Positions 1 to 8,122 of a DNA stretch of 64,000 bases are shown here, piece after piece (the stretch's first letter is position 1; each line of letters starts with the position of its first letter). Below the pieces are notes generated by a model, which did not search any database, was not told the origin of the DNA, and saw nothing but the letters and a program-made list of their open reading frames with translations. The position numbers and the translations under genes are program-made. Location: the NCBI GenBank assembly GCA_964565685.1, contig CAZMFR010000001.1, forward strand, positions 1 through 64,000, given 5' to 3'. Origin of the DNA: JAGWNR01 sp964565685. Its GTDB lineage: Bacteria; Patescibacteriota; Minisyncoccia; Phycocordibacterales; PALSA-1337.

Positions 1-2508
1 ACCACTGACAACCAGCGCCGTCGATGGCGTCGAAGAACCTATGCCGACGTTGCCGTTAGACAATATAGCGAGCACGCTCTGCAAAGCAGAGCCAAAGAAC
101 TCAGCGATCTTGCCGGCACCGCTCTGAGTAACAGAGAGCGATGTGGTGGCGCTAGATGTGGCGTTGGCGATATCGTTGCGGAAGAATTGCCCTGGCGTGA
201 TGTTTTGCAAGGTTTGAGCCGACAAAGCATTCGTCGAAGTGCCAGCCGAAGTGGCATAAGTAGAAGTTGCAGCGTTCGTAGCATAGGTTGAGGTAGCGGC
301 ATTCACGGCATATGTAGAAGTTCCTGCATAAAAAGCCGCCGGTACGGCGCCGATTATTTTACGCGGCGTCATCTCTGTATCGCTCGCCACTGTCACCCCT
401 AGATACAGCGTCTGGTTAAAATTGACTCCGGTCAATGGCGTGGTCGAGCCGAGCATCACACTGAACAATCCGCTCTTGGTCGTCACCTGATTTGTGCCAT
501 AATCCTGTTCCGTCCATATCGCCGAGCCGCCGGTCGCCGTCGTATAGATGCTGAAAGAGATCGGGTATTGCCCGTCAGCCACCGCCATATTCGTCGCGGC
601 GCTGGTCAGCTTGCCCTGATAATTTACTTCCGGATTATAAGCGGCAAAAGTAGTCGAAGGTCGAGAACTAAAAGTCAAAAGCGTTGAAACGGTGATGATA
701 GCGAGAATAAAAAGAGAAGATGAAGAAAAGCTCGAAGGACGTCTCGGATCGAGCGAAGGCGATTCAGCAGAATCGTGCCTGGCCGAGAGAGAGCCGGACG
801 CATCGCTAGCAGACGATAACGGCGTGTCTCGAGAGACTTCTTCCTCTCCTATTTTTCTTTTTTCTTCATCCTTCTTATTTTCTTTTATGCTTTTCCTCCA
901 GATAGCAAAGATGATCAGCAAAACTATCAAAATAACGAGCCCTATCCAGAACCACAGCTGGCCATAATTTTGTGCTACGGGAACCGCACCAGCGACCGAT
1001 GCCGCGAGCTCGCCGCTCAATTGCTTTAATCCCTGATTCTGATAATCGAGGATAGTTATGGTCAAAGGGAAAATTCCGGTACGACCGAGCGGGCCTATGG
1101 ACGCCTCATAATATGTATCGTTGGAATTCGCTCGCAGGAGAAAGATGAATGCTTTCGAATGATCTGTCGGATCATTCAACGTCACAGCGATCGTTTTCAG
1201 GACTTGAGGGACTTTGTTATACGACAAACGGATAGTCAAATCCTCCATGCCATTGATATCGATCTTATTGTTACTCGTAGGAAGCTCTTTATCCCCTTGT
1301 ATGAATTCAAAATCAGATATGACCAGACCATCGATCATCGGGCTGGTAGTCGATGTAAAAGTTATCCCTGCAAACGGATTTGTCGAACTTGCAAAAGTCA
1401 CGGCTTCTCCCGGCAAAGAAATACGGGCATTAGTCAAGACACCTGAGGAAAAGAGACCGTTCGCCCCTTCGGAGAATATGCCGTAATAATATGTCTTGCC
1501 GGCAACAACGGATGTGTCGCGGAAGTCTTTGCCCGATCCTTCATAGACCGGTACGCCATCGAATTGATCGCTCGGATAGAAAATGGTCGATCGAACGATA
1601 CGCACTTCCGTTGCTCGAGGGTCAGTCGTGTCCGTCCAAGACAGATTGATAGCGCCTGGATACACGTTTGCACCGGTCGGCACAGCTGAAAAATTTGAAG
1701 GATTCGGCAATGGAGATCCAGGAAGACCAGCGGTAGTGAATTCGGTATTGAAAGACGATTGAGCGCCATCAACGGCATTTACAGTGATCCGCACATAATA
1801 ATGCGTTTCCGGCTCTAGATTAGACAAAATGAATTGATGCGAAGTATCGGAGAGAACGTTTGATATCGAACCGCCTTCATAATCTGGCGATAATCCCCAG
1901 GAAACCGTCGATTGTGCCGGCAAGATGGTAGAGAAAGAAACATCTGCATTGCCGCTGTCGACCGTAACGTTAACATTATAGATCAGAGAGGAGCCCGAGC
2001 TTGAGCCGCCTTCTACTTGCCCTGCGGTTGACGGAGTCGATGTCGGTGTCGGTGGGATTATCGGAACAGGAAAAGTAGAAGTAGAGACAGGATCGGACGA
2101 GGATGAGTAATTATACGAAGTATCAAAAGCTTGGATGGCATAGGTATAGGTGGTCGAGGCGATCAAAAGAGTGTCCGCAAAATTTGTCGAAGTCGTCGTA
2201 GCGATCGCACTGTTGTCTCTCCAAATGACATATCCTCCGACAGCCATGTTATCAGTCGAAGGGTTCCAAGATAGATCGATCTCTGATTGCGAAACTGGCA
2301 TGGCCTTTAGATTGGTCGGCACGGACGGCGGCGTTGTGTCAACACCAGTCGTTGTCACTGATTCAGTGAATTGGCTAGATACAGATTGAGCATGGACAAC
2401 GCCGATGCAAAAGGCAAAGATCAAAACGCAAAGCGCAAGTCCAAGGGCTACCCTTGGACTACATAGGGCTACCCTTGTATTTGTATTTGTGTTTTGAATT
2501 TGTTTCAT
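1..2508 (-). CDS. Large FN3-type surface protein, C-terminus beyond window
   Basis: This is one uninterrupted reading frame of 836 codons that starts at ATG 2506-2508 and leaves the window at position 1. The signal peptide has a core of LALRVLIFAFC and probably ends at VHA. Two fibronectin-III-like domains follow (roughly residues 50-130 and 230-330; motifs IDLSWNPS and INLSWTD). Near residue 500 there is a membrane helix (WFWIGLVILIVLLIIFAIW) with a Lys/Glu-rich cytoplasmic tail. The same frame then continues into a second hydrophobic segment (FILAIITVSTLLTF) and a second exported-looking part beginning YNPEVNYQGKLT, with low-complexity ATSTYAT repeats. The second half resembles proteins that normally stand alone in Patescibacteria, so this looks like a fusion. 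Its ligand is unknown. Two abutting palindrome copies encode part of the signal peptide. Confidence 0.8.
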   Translation of the reverse strand, partial: MKQIQNTNTNTRVALCSPRVALGLALCVLIFAFCIGVVHAQSVSSQFTESVTTTGVDTTPPSVPTNLKAMPVSQSEIDLSWNPSTDNMAVGGYVIWRDNSAIATTTSTNFADTLLIASTTYTYAIQAFDTSYNYSSSSDPVSTSTFPVPIIPPTPTSTPSTAGQVEGGSSSGSSLIYNVNVTVDSGNADVSFSTILPAQSTVSWGLSPDYEGGSISNVLSDTSHQFILSNLEPETHYYVRITVNAVDGAQSSFNTEFTTAGLPGSPLPNPSNFSAVPTGANVYPGAINLSWTDTTDPRATEVRIVRSTIFYPSDQFDGVPVYEGSGKDFRDTSVVAGKTYYYGIFSEGANGLFSSGVLTNARISLPGEAVTFASSTNPFAGITFTSTTSPMIDGLVISDFEFIQGDKELPTSNNKIDINGMEDLTIRLSYNKVPQVLKTIAVTLNDPTDHSKAFIFLLRANSNDTYYEASIGPLGRTGIFPLTITILDYQNQGLKQLSGELAASVAGAVPVAQNYGQLWFWIGLVILIVLLIIFAIWRKSIKENKKDEEKRKIGEEEVSRDTPLSSASDASGSLSARHDSAESPSLDPRRPSSFSSSSLFILAIITVSTLLTFSSRPSTTFAAYNPEVNYQGKLTSAATNMAVADGQYPISFSIYTTATGGSAIWTEQDYGTNQVTTKSGLFSVMLGSTTPLTGVNFNQTLYLGVTVASDTEMTPRKIIGAVPAAFYAGTSTYAVNAATSTYATNAATSTYATSAGTSTNALSAQTLQNITPGQFFRNDIANATSSATTSLSVTQSGAGKIAEFFGSALQSVLAILSNGNVGIGSSTPSTALVVSG
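2406..2456. repeat. 51-bp direct repeat, copy 1 (signal-peptide core plus palindrome)
   Basis: These 51 bases are identical to 3897-3947. In both genes they encode the hydrophobic core of the signal peptide plus the adjoining palindrome. The rest of the two proteins is unrelated, so the repeat reflects a local duplication or gene conversion of the export signal. Confidence 0.85.
2439..2480. repeat. 21-bp palindrome, two abutting copies
   Basis: The first copy (2439-2459) is perfect, with arms GTCCAAGGG and CCCTTGGAC around CTA. The second (2460-2480) follows with no linker and has decayed. Both are read in frame in the signal peptide of the left-edge surface protein as T/PRVAL. Confidence 0.9.
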
Positions 2509-2517
2509 CTTATTTTA

Positions 2518-2538
2518 GTCCAAGGGCTACCCTTGGAT
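2518..2538. repeat. 21-bp palindrome
   Basis: A near-perfect copy (last base T instead of C). It lies between the stop of the LamG protein and the start of the left-edge surface gene. Confidence 0.9.
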
Positions 2539-2550
2539 TTCTCCTGTTCG

Positions 2551-3984
2551 TCACAGTGGTAACACCGTCAGCGTCGTCGTCGCCACATACGTACCGCTCA
2601 CTTGGATATGACTGGGACCGCTGTATGCACGAAACCACAAAGTCGTCTGCGTTCCAGCCGGTTGATTATCCGTCGTCCTGTCTGCCACGTTCTTTGGCGA
2701 CGTAGACAATCCGTCCCAACAAGTCTGCGCCGTCGAATTCGATCCTGTGTTGCAAGCCGAGCTGTTGTTGAGAAACCGCTGGTCTGCATCAGTCCCTTGA
2801 GAGGAAAAACCGAAAATGGACGTCGTTGAAGTGGTCAAGAAAGTAAAATCAGGAGCAGAACCGCTAGGCGAATAATCAGCAAAGGCATTAGTCGTCGACG
2901 ACGTATCGACCAAAGCGGGCGAGCTAGACGCTTGGATAGTCGCCTGATATCCGGCCGCGTCGTCGGTCGTGATGATCATGGTCGTAGAACCATTGCCTGT
3001 GCCGCCGCTGACTCCGCCGATGTCAGGCGACATGACCACAGGAGCCGGCGGTACCACCGACATGGCCACCGTCTGCATCTGCTGGTAGCCGGCGCTCAAA
3101 ATATAATTTGTGCTCGAAGAAAATCCCGTAGCCGTTTCGCCAGTCGTGTCTTGCATTTGATAGCTGGCCGAAGAAGAATAATTTCCACCATTGTTGATGC
3201 TGTCCTCCTGGATGCCATAGTTAGCCGAAAGCATCTCATCAGCCGGTCCGCCGATTGCTTGGTATTGGTATAGCTGTTGAACATCGGCTGCAGATAGTGC
3301 ACGGTTGTATATGCGGACATCGTCGATCATACCAGCGAATTGCTCTCCGGTTGGATATTCCCCAATATACACAGCCGCTCCTGTTCCAGATTGAGGTGAA
3401 ACAGTGTTTTGATTTATTTGTTGTCCATCAAGATAGAGAGTACTGCTTGCACCATTCCATGTAAAAGTAGCCATATGCCAAGTATTTGCATTAAATGTAA
3501 TGGATGTGCTCGCTATTGTATCTCCGCCACCCCATTGGCTCACATCAAGATAATTATTCACCTGACGCAATTGGTTCGCCAAAGATGGAGAAGATGTGCT
3601 ATTTACAAACGTGATAATGTCGTGACTACCGGAGACGCTAGTCGCATCAAACCATGCAGATAGAGTCTGGGCTCCGTTAATATTTGGCAGATTATGCGTA
3701 GAAGTAGCAGCGACATATTGATTGCTCCCATTGAACTTCAATGCCCCATTTATCTTTCCCGTCGCCCACGTCGGCGAATTTACGAGAGTGCCTGTATTGC
3801 CATTGCCGCTCGAATCTGTGGTCGTTGCACCCGAGCCCTCATCCATCCTCCACCAACCAACGAGACCTGTCGTGATATCGGCATGAGCTTTGTGAGTGCA
3901 AAAGGCAAAGATCAAAACGCAAAGCGCAAGTCCAAGGGCTACCCTTGTACTTTTCATCTTGGATTTTGTGTTTAATTTTTTCAT
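2551..3984 (-). CDS. Exported LamG-domain surface protein
   Basis: The protein has 477 residues. I chose ATG 3982-3984 because it gives a clean signal peptide (MKKLNTKSK, hydrophobic LALCVLIFAFC, cleavage after AHA). A LamG/concanavalin-like domain fills about residues 30-230 (GLVGWWRMDEGSG, GALKFNGSNQYV, MIDDVRIYNRALS), a fold that usually binds sugars or proteins. A middle segment has YSSSASYQMQ repeats. The last ~150 residues (MSPDIGGVSGG, then AGYQATIQAS) are related to the exported protein at 5811-6488. A longer frame reaches 4080, but it only reads through palindrome 3993-4013. No catalytic motif is visible, so an adhesin or cell-surface role is inferred. Confidence 0.8.
   Translation of the reverse strand: MKKLNTKSKMKSTRVALGLALCVLIFAFCTHKAHADITTGLVGWWRMDEGSGATTTDSSGNGNTGTLVNSPTWATGKINGALKFNGSNQYVAATSTHNLPNINGAQTLSAWFDATSVSGSHDIITFVNSTSSPSLANQLRQVNNYLDVSQWGGGDTIASTSITFNANTWHMATFTWNGASSTLYLDGQQINQNTVSPQSGTGAAVYIGEYPTGEQFAGMIDDVRIYNRALSAADVQQLYQYQAIGGPADEMLSANYGIQEDSINNGGNYSSSASYQMQDTTGETATGFSSSTNYILSAGYQQMQTVAMSVVPPAPVVMSPDIGGVSGGTGNGSTTMIITTDDAAGYQATIQASSSPALVDTSSTTNAFADYSPSGSAPDFTFLTTSTTSIFGFSSQGTDADQRFLNNSSACNTGSNSTAQTCWDGLSTSPKNVADRTTDNQPAGTQTTLWFRAYSGPSHIQVSGTYVATTTLTVLPL
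3897..3947. repeat. 51-bp direct repeat, copy 2
   Basis: Identical to 2406-2456. It encodes the hydrophobic core of the LamG protein's signal peptide. Confidence 0.85.
3930..3950. repeat. 21-bp palindrome inside signal peptide
   Basis: A CTA-centred copy with arms GTCCAAGGG and CCCTTGTAC (one mismatch). It is read in frame as STRVALG at the N-terminus of the LamG protein. Confidence 0.85.
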
Positions 3985-3992
3985 TTGATTTT

Positions 3993-4013
3993 GTCCAAGG
4001 GCTACCCTTGTAC
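3993..4013. repeat. 21-bp palindrome at gene boundary
   Basis: A CTA-centred copy whose last base is shared with the stop codon (4013-4015) of the upstream minus-strand gene. It fills the short gap before the LamG gene start. Confidence 0.85.
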
Positions 4014-5074
4014 TAATTATTCGTAGTCGATGCCGTTTTGACCGGCACCAACATGTATAGGAAATCATGACCTTGCGCATTTCGAAATTCCGGCGTAATC
4101 ACCCCAGTCGTGCCATTCGTTCCAGGCGTGACCGTCACATTGTCCGAAAAAGAGTTTGTGACCGCCTGAACCAATTTTGCATTAGTCGAAGAACCCTGCG
4201 ACGGCACCACCACCAATCCGGCATGTGGTTCGGAAAGATCAGCGGCGCTCTCGGTCGGTTCTACGTTTGTAACGTCAGATAAACTGTTAGAGCTCACAGA
4301 CAAAATCGATGGCGAGCGTTCAGAAAAAACTCCTGCGACGCTCGACCAAAGAAATCCTAAAAAGCTTTTTGATGAGGAATCATTTACAGCGGCAACCTCA
4401 TGCGACGATGATCCTATTGAAATCGACCTCGATCCATTCAAAAAATAAATCATGGAGACAATTGTGCCGAGCGCTAAAACCAGAGCAAAGACAGATCCTA
4501 TTGTAAAAATCCTTCGTGGAAAAATAGCATGTAAATTTTGATAATTATTTTTGCTTCCATCATCTGTCTCGTTTCCACTTGCCATTCTGTCTTTACTTGC
4601 TCCAATTGCTTCACTTGAAAAAACATTTTTGTTTGCTGTTTCAACTCCGACTAAATTTTCAAACGAATTTTCAATCGACCTCTTAGCCATGTACATCGGA
4701 ATGCCAGTAGCCGTTTTCTCGGTGATAACTGGATCGGTCGGCTTCGTCAAAGGATCGATCTGGGATGATTGAGCAATGCTAGACGATTGCACTGAACGAG
4801 CCGACTGAATAGGACTCGGCTGAGAAGAGATATTTCGAACTAATGCCGAATCATCGATCGATCGGAAAGAAGTATGATTCGATTTCACTGTCTCCGCGGC
4901 ATGTTTGCGGATCGAGCTTTCATCCACCCACCAGAGCCGATTCACCCGCCGACAAACGAGCTTGCCCTCGCGACATAGCTGACCTACATAATCCTTTGAA
5001 TATACGGCAATCTCGGAAGCTCGGCGAGATGAAATGTACGTTTTTCCGTCTATGATCAAAGAATCTTTTTTCAT
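4013..5074 (-). CDS. Membrane protein with N-terminal DNA-binding-like head
   Basis: The protein has 353 residues. Residues 1-60 form a helix-turn-helix-like module (SSRRASEIAVYSKDYVGQL, then REGKLVCRRVNRLWWV), as in CPR proteins that join a MerR/excisionase-type head to a membrane anchor. A Ser-rich linker follows, then one membrane helix near residue 195 (SVFALVLALGTIVSMIYFL) and an outside domain of ~130 residues. It sits directly upstream of the LamG gene on the same strand. A transmembrane regulator of the surface operon is a reasonable inference, but nothing in the sequence proves DNA binding. The gene is divergent from the HTH gene at 5373 across the candidate origin. Confidence 0.7.
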   Translation of the reverse strand: MKKDSLIIDGKTYISSRRASEIAVYSKDYVGQLCREGKLVCRRVNRLWWVDESSIRKHAAETVKSNHTSFRSIDDSALVRNISSQPSPIQSARSVQSSSIAQSSQIDPLTKPTDPVITEKTATGIPMYMAKRSIENSFENLVGVETANKNVFSSEAIGASKDRMASGNETDDGSKNNYQNLHAIFPRRIFTIGSVFALVLALGTIVSMIYFLNGSRSISIGSSSHEVAAVNDSSSKSFLGFLWSSVAGVFSERSPSILSVSSNSLSDVTNVEPTESAADLSEPHAGLVVVPSQGSSTNAKLVQAVTNSFSDNVTVTPGTNGTTGVITPEFRNAQGHDFLYMLVPVKTASTTNN

Positions 5075-5116
5075 GTCATCATTATACGGACGAAGACCCT
5101 AAAATTGACCCTTACA

Positions 5117-5125
5117 TGTGGATAA
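5117..5125 (-). promoter_or_regulatory. DnaA box
   Basis: Perfect TTATCCACA read on the minus strand. Confidence 0.6.
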
Positions 5126-5303
5126 GATCAGCATGTTTTTTATGACCTATGAATCGATTTAATACGGCTTAAAATAAAATGGAAAACAGAATTTAAAAAT
5201 AAAAAAATTCAATTAGAATTTGTCAAAAACTCTATTGCTAATTCATTAAACTAGTGTTCTTGTCAGCAGTTTCTTCTTTAAGAAAGATCCTATGATAAAA
5301 ATA

Positions 5304-5356
5304 TATAAACATTAATAAAAATGTGGATAACTTATATAGCTTTATTAATGTTTATA
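5304..5356. repeat. 16-bp perfect inverted repeat around a DnaA box
   Basis: Arms 5304-5319 and 5341-5356 (TATAAACATTAATAAA and its complement) enclose 21 bp that contain the DnaA box at 5322-5330. The right arm ends four bases before the -10 box of the HTH gene. It could be that protein's operator, an origin structure, or both. Confidence 0.75.
5322..5330 (-). promoter_or_regulatory. DnaA box
   Basis: Perfect TTATCCACA on the minus strand, in the centre of the 16-bp inverted repeat. Confidence 0.6.
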
Positions 5357-5360
5357 GATG

Positions 5361-5366
5361 TATAAT
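5361..5366 (+). promoter_or_regulatory. -10 box, leaderless start of HTH gene
   Basis: A perfect TATAAT followed by exactly six bases and ATG 5373. The -35 is not clear. The spacing favours a leaderless mRNA and decides the start. Confidence 0.5.
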
Positions 5367-5372
5367 ATAGAT

Positions 5373-5624
5373 ATGACTGAGAGCTCAAAAAAATTCATTA
5401 CAGTAAAAGAGGCCGCTAACATGTTAGGCGTCACTCCTCTCACCTTGCGCAACTGGGATAAAAGTGGCAAGCTAAATGCAGGCCGGCATCCATTTAACAA
5501 CTATCGCGTTTATGCCCGCGAAGACATTGACAAGCTCTTGACAGAAATTGCCACAAACAAAGAATCCCATCCGACTCGTTCTGCCAAGAATAAAATACGA
5601 AAGCTAGAGGTTATGCATTTATAA
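5373..5624 (+). CDS. MerR/excisionase-type HTH protein
   Basis: The protein has 83 residues. A winged helix-turn-helix of the MerR/excisionase type covers residues 6-60: KEAANMLGVTPLTLRNWD is the recognition helix-turn-helix and NNYRVYAREDI the wing. A basic tail follows. An ATG at 5358 is in frame, but it overlaps the -10 region, so ATG 5373 is preferred. The gene lies between DnaA boxes and next to a perfect 16-bp inverted repeat, so it may autoregulate or act at the origin. The family usually binds DNA as a transcription or recombination accessory factor. The target here is unknown. Confidence 0.75.
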   Translation: MTESSKKFITVKEAANMLGVTPLTLRNWDKSGKLNAGRHPFNNYRVYAREDIDKLLTEIATNKESHPTRSAKNKIRKLEVMHL

Positions 5625-5679
5625 CTATGATGGTTGTCGTTCTTTAATTACCATTCCACTTTTTTATATTATAAACAGG

Positions 5680-5688
5680 TTATCCACA
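5680..5688 (+). promoter_or_regulatory. DnaA box
   Basis: Perfect TTATCCACA on the plus strand, in the AT-rich gap after the HTH gene. Confidence 0.55.
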
Positions 5689-5810
5689 TATATAGTGTTG
5701 TATGTAATTTATGGAAATCAATGTGATATAATCTCTACGTTTAGCAGTCAACTAATGCTTGTGGTTATTTCGAACCAAAACAATTTTATAAATCAAGTTA
5801 CATAAAAATC

Positions 5811-6488
5811 ATGATCAAAAAAGTCATCACATTATTACGCCAGAGCACGATCGGAACGCTCATCATTGGAATCGCTTTCATAACCGTCGAACCCGCTGTG
5901 AGTCATGCCATCACTACCACAGTTCCGGATACTTTCACGGTTACTCAGGCCGTTGATTCCGAAGTCGGCTTTGCCACATTGGCATCAAATGTCACAATGT
6001 CCCCTGATATTGGAGGTATCACCGGCGGTTCGTCTAATGGTGCTGTTTCTGTGTCCGTCAGAACGAACGATTTGCTTGGATACAAAATGACATTGCAAGC
6101 GAGCAACTCATTGGGTATGCAGGATGTCTCCAGCACCACAAATTATATTCCGGCATATACGACATCTGGCGCTGGCGTTCCAGATTATACTTTCAACACA
6201 GCGGCAAACGGTTTTGGCTATAATGTAAATGCATCTACGACCACCGATGTTCCCCTGCCATTCCGCTGGACTGGTACGTCTTGTGGCGGTGCCGGAACTA
6301 CTGTCGATAGTACGCACTGCTGGATGGGCGCTACCTCTACCGCGGTTACGATCATAAACCGATCCACTCCAACTGGTTTTGGTGGAGCTACTACCACATT
6401 GTCTTTTGAAGCAAATCTCATCGCAAACTCTATGCTTCCAAACGGAAATTATGTCTCCACAACGACACTGACAGCAACAGTCAATTAA
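5811..6488 (+). CDS. Exported protein related to LamG protein C-terminus
   Basis: The protein has 225 residues. Its signal peptide has the hydrophobic core IGTLIIGIAFITV and a likely cut after VSHA. The mature part starts ITTTVPDTFTV. The segment MSPDIGGITGG and the following ~130 residues (TNDLLGYKMTLQAS, NYVSTTTLTAT at the end) match the C-terminal domain of the LamG protein at 2551-3984, so the two are paralogous modules. No enzyme motif is visible. The next gene starts 11 bp downstream, so the two are probably co-transcribed. An extended -10 (TGATATAAT, 5724-5732) lies 80 bp upstream. Confidence 0.75.
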   Translation: MIKKVITLLRQSTIGTLIIGIAFITVEPAVSHAITTTVPDTFTVTQAVDSEVGFATLASNVTMSPDIGGITGGSSNGAVSVSVRTNDLLGYKMTLQASNSLGMQDVSSTTNYIPAYTTSGAGVPDYTFNTAANGFGYNVNASTTTDVPLPFRWTGTSCGGAGTTVDSTHCWMGATSTAVTIINRSTPTGFGGATTTLSFEANLIANSMLPNGNYVSTTTLTATVN

Positions 6489-6499
6489 TAAACAATAAA

Positions 6500-7519
6500 A
6501 TGAAGAAGCAGCTTATCCGAGCGAATAGACTTTATTACCTCACCTTGCTTTTCGCCGCACTGATCGCTGGAGTGGCTTTTGGCAGTCCTGTCGCCGCCGC
6601 TACCTCATATACTCTAGAACAGCTTCCTAACACCATCGACTATCACGACTTTGTCGTAGGACCAGGCAAATTAGAGTTGCAACTGTCTCCAGGTCAATCG
6701 CAAACGATCGACTTGACTGTCGCAAACCGTCTCGGTTCAGACAAGATTTTTTCCATTACAGAGGAAGACTTTACTGGATCGAATGATCCAGACCAACCGG
6801 TCGTTCTTCTCGGCTCTGATCGTGGCCCGTATTCACTAAAGGATGACATCTATATTCCATCCGAGACTGTTCCTATCCCCTTTGGCGACAAAGCCCATAT
6901 TCCAATAACAATCACCGTTCCGGCAGATTCACAACCAGGCGCGCTATATGGCAGTGTCCTAGTTTCTGTGGTCAGCGCTACCGGTACGACTACTTCTAAT
7001 AACATAAGCGCTTCGAACCCGATCATCACCCGCATCGGCACTCTGTTCTTTGTCCGTATACCTGGTCCAGTCAATGCCGAAGGTCAATTGAACGGATTTT
7101 CTCTATCGAATGGCAGTGTAATTTGGTCTAGCTCACTGTCAAAGGTTTCTCCGATCCTCTTTAACGTGCTTTTCAAAAATACAGGCGACGTTTATTTGGC
7201 TCCTTATGGAATTATCTCTGTGACAAACATGCTCGGTTCGACTGTAGCTAATATTTCAGTCGATCCTTGGTTCGCTATGCCGCAATCCCTGCGCTTCCGC
7301 CAGGTAGAATGGGATCCCGCTTTCCTCCTTGGTCGTTATGTCGCCCATATCGCTGTCAATCGTGGCTATGTTTCCACCTCTACTGCCACTGATACCGCCG
7401 ATGTCGTATTCTGGGTCATCCCTTGGGGAATCATACTGCTAGTATTTGTTGGGCTTGTCATTGTCATAGCATTCATCCGCTGGATATTCTCTAAATTTAC
7501 GATAGTTACAAAGAAATAG
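6500..7519 (+). CDS. Exported, C-terminally membrane-anchored protein (DUF916-like)
   Basis: The protein has 339 residues. It has an N-terminal signal segment (LTLLFAALIAGVAFG) and one C-terminal membrane helix (PWGIILLVFVGLVIVIAFI) with a short basic tail. The outer part is beta-rich: KLELQLSPGQSQTIDLTVANR, then HIPITITVPADSQPGALYGSVLVSV. This recalls the DUF916/WxL-interacting families that hold other surface proteins to the wall. That similarity is from memory of the fold pattern and is not tested. It is co-directional with 5811-6488 (11-bp gap), so it may anchor that protein. Its last 14 bases overlap the end of the convergent RAYT gene. Confidence 0.65.
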   Translation: MKKQLIRANRLYYLTLLFAALIAGVAFGSPVAAATSYTLEQLPNTIDYHDFVVGPGKLELQLSPGQSQTIDLTVANRLGSDKIFSITEEDFTGSNDPDQPVVLLGSDRGPYSLKDDIYIPSETVPIPFGDKAHIPITITVPADSQPGALYGSVLVSVVSATGTTTSNNISASNPIITRIGTLFFVRIPGPVNAEGQLNGFSLSNGSVIWSSSLSKVSPILFNVLFKNTGDVYLAPYGIISVTNMLGSTVANISVDPWFAMPQSLRFRQVEWDPAFLLGRYVAHIAVNRGYVSTSTATDTADVVFWVIPWGIILLVFVGLVIVIAFIRWIFSKFTIVTKK

Positions 7520-8096
7520 TGCCTGTCCAAGGGCTACCCTTGGACAAAATCGCGTTTTCTGGTCTTTTTTCGCCTAAATAATCTATGAAACTCGAATATC
7601 TATAGTTCTTGCAATATTCGATAGCATCATCACGAAGTTCTCGCCTTGCTTCTTTTATGAGGTCAGGTTTGTCTATGCAAAATGGATTTAAATGGATATA
7701 TTCTATAAGGTATTGAAGATATTCTTGATCACCAACATGTCTGAACTTATATTGTCCTTGCAATAAGGTTCCGGAATGCTGGTATTTCTTGTTATAATAC
7801 ATGGAATATGCAGTGCACAATTTCTCCATGAATTTTGCGACCCCATGTTCTTTTTTTTCTATTATTCCAATATGGAAATGATTTGGCATAAGGCAATATA
7901 CAAATATATCAACAAGAGTATCAGGTCTTTCAATTGAAAAAACATTCTCTGGAAGCAGTTTGAAAATAAGCCTTTTTGAAGTGTTCGCTATATACAACAA
8001 AGCCATAAAACGATCGAAATCGCTCGGGTCGGTGAAAATAGGTGCTTTGTGAGCACCGCGATTATAGATATGATAATATTCGCCGATTATTTGCAT
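7506..8096 (-). CDS. REP-associated tyrosine transposase (RAYT), catalytically intact
   Basis: The protein has 196 residues and belongs to the Y1/IS200-like RAYT family, single-strand DNA nucleases linked to REP palindromes. The HUH motif is present in MPNHFHIGII, and the helix EYLQYLIEYIHLNP carries candidate catalytic tyrosines. The family hallmark YHIYNRG is at the N-terminus. The C-terminus is read straight through a palindrome (7525-7545) as SKGSPWTG before a TAA that overlaps the end of the convergent gene. A second palindrome (8101-8121) lies just before the start codon, so the gene is bracketed by copies of the family. Upstream lies the full 80-bp promoter module (8123-8202). Confidence 0.9.
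   Translation of the reverse strand: MQIIGEYYHIYNRGAHKAPIFTDPSDFDRFMALLYIANTSKRLIFKLLPENVFSIERPDTLVDIFVYCLMPNHFHIGIIEKKEHGVAKFMEKLCTAYSMYYNKKYQHSGTLLQGQYKFRHVGDQEYLQYLIEYIHLNPFCIDKPDLIKEARRELRDDAIEYCKNYRYSSFIDYLGEKRPENAILSKGSPWTGTISL
7525..7545. repeat. 21-bp palindrome in RAYT 3' end
   Basis: A perfect copy (CTA centre on plus strand) read in frame at the RAYT C-terminus. Confidence 0.95.
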
Positions 8097-8100
8097 ATCA

Positions 8101-8121
8101 GTCCAAGGGTAGCCCTTGGAC
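8101..8121. repeat. 21-bp palindrome in RAYT leader
   Basis: A perfect TAG-centred copy. The predicted transcription start (about 8120) falls at its edge, so the RAYT mRNA would begin with this hairpin. Confidence 0.95.
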
Positions 8122-8122
8122 T

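Larger units (their letters stand above)
5075..5372. other. Candidate replication origin (AT-rich with DnaA boxes)
   Basis: This intergenic stretch is very AT-rich, especially 5155-5215. It holds two perfect DnaA boxes (TTATCCACA on the minus strand) at 5117-5125 and 5322-5330. A third lies beyond the small HTH gene at 5680-5688. By chance about one such 9-mer is expected per 130 kb counting both strands. Genes diverge from here. No dnaA or dnaN is in the window, so the call rests on the boxes and composition only. Confidence 0.5.

Noticed and set aside
692..1778. Several frames of 90-115 codons between 692 and 1778
   Set aside because: They lie over the continuous left-edge surface gene, which has clear FN3 motifs and no stop in 836 codons.
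3985..4080. Upstream extension of the LamG protein to 4080
   Set aside because: It would be read through a palindrome and would bury the signal peptide.
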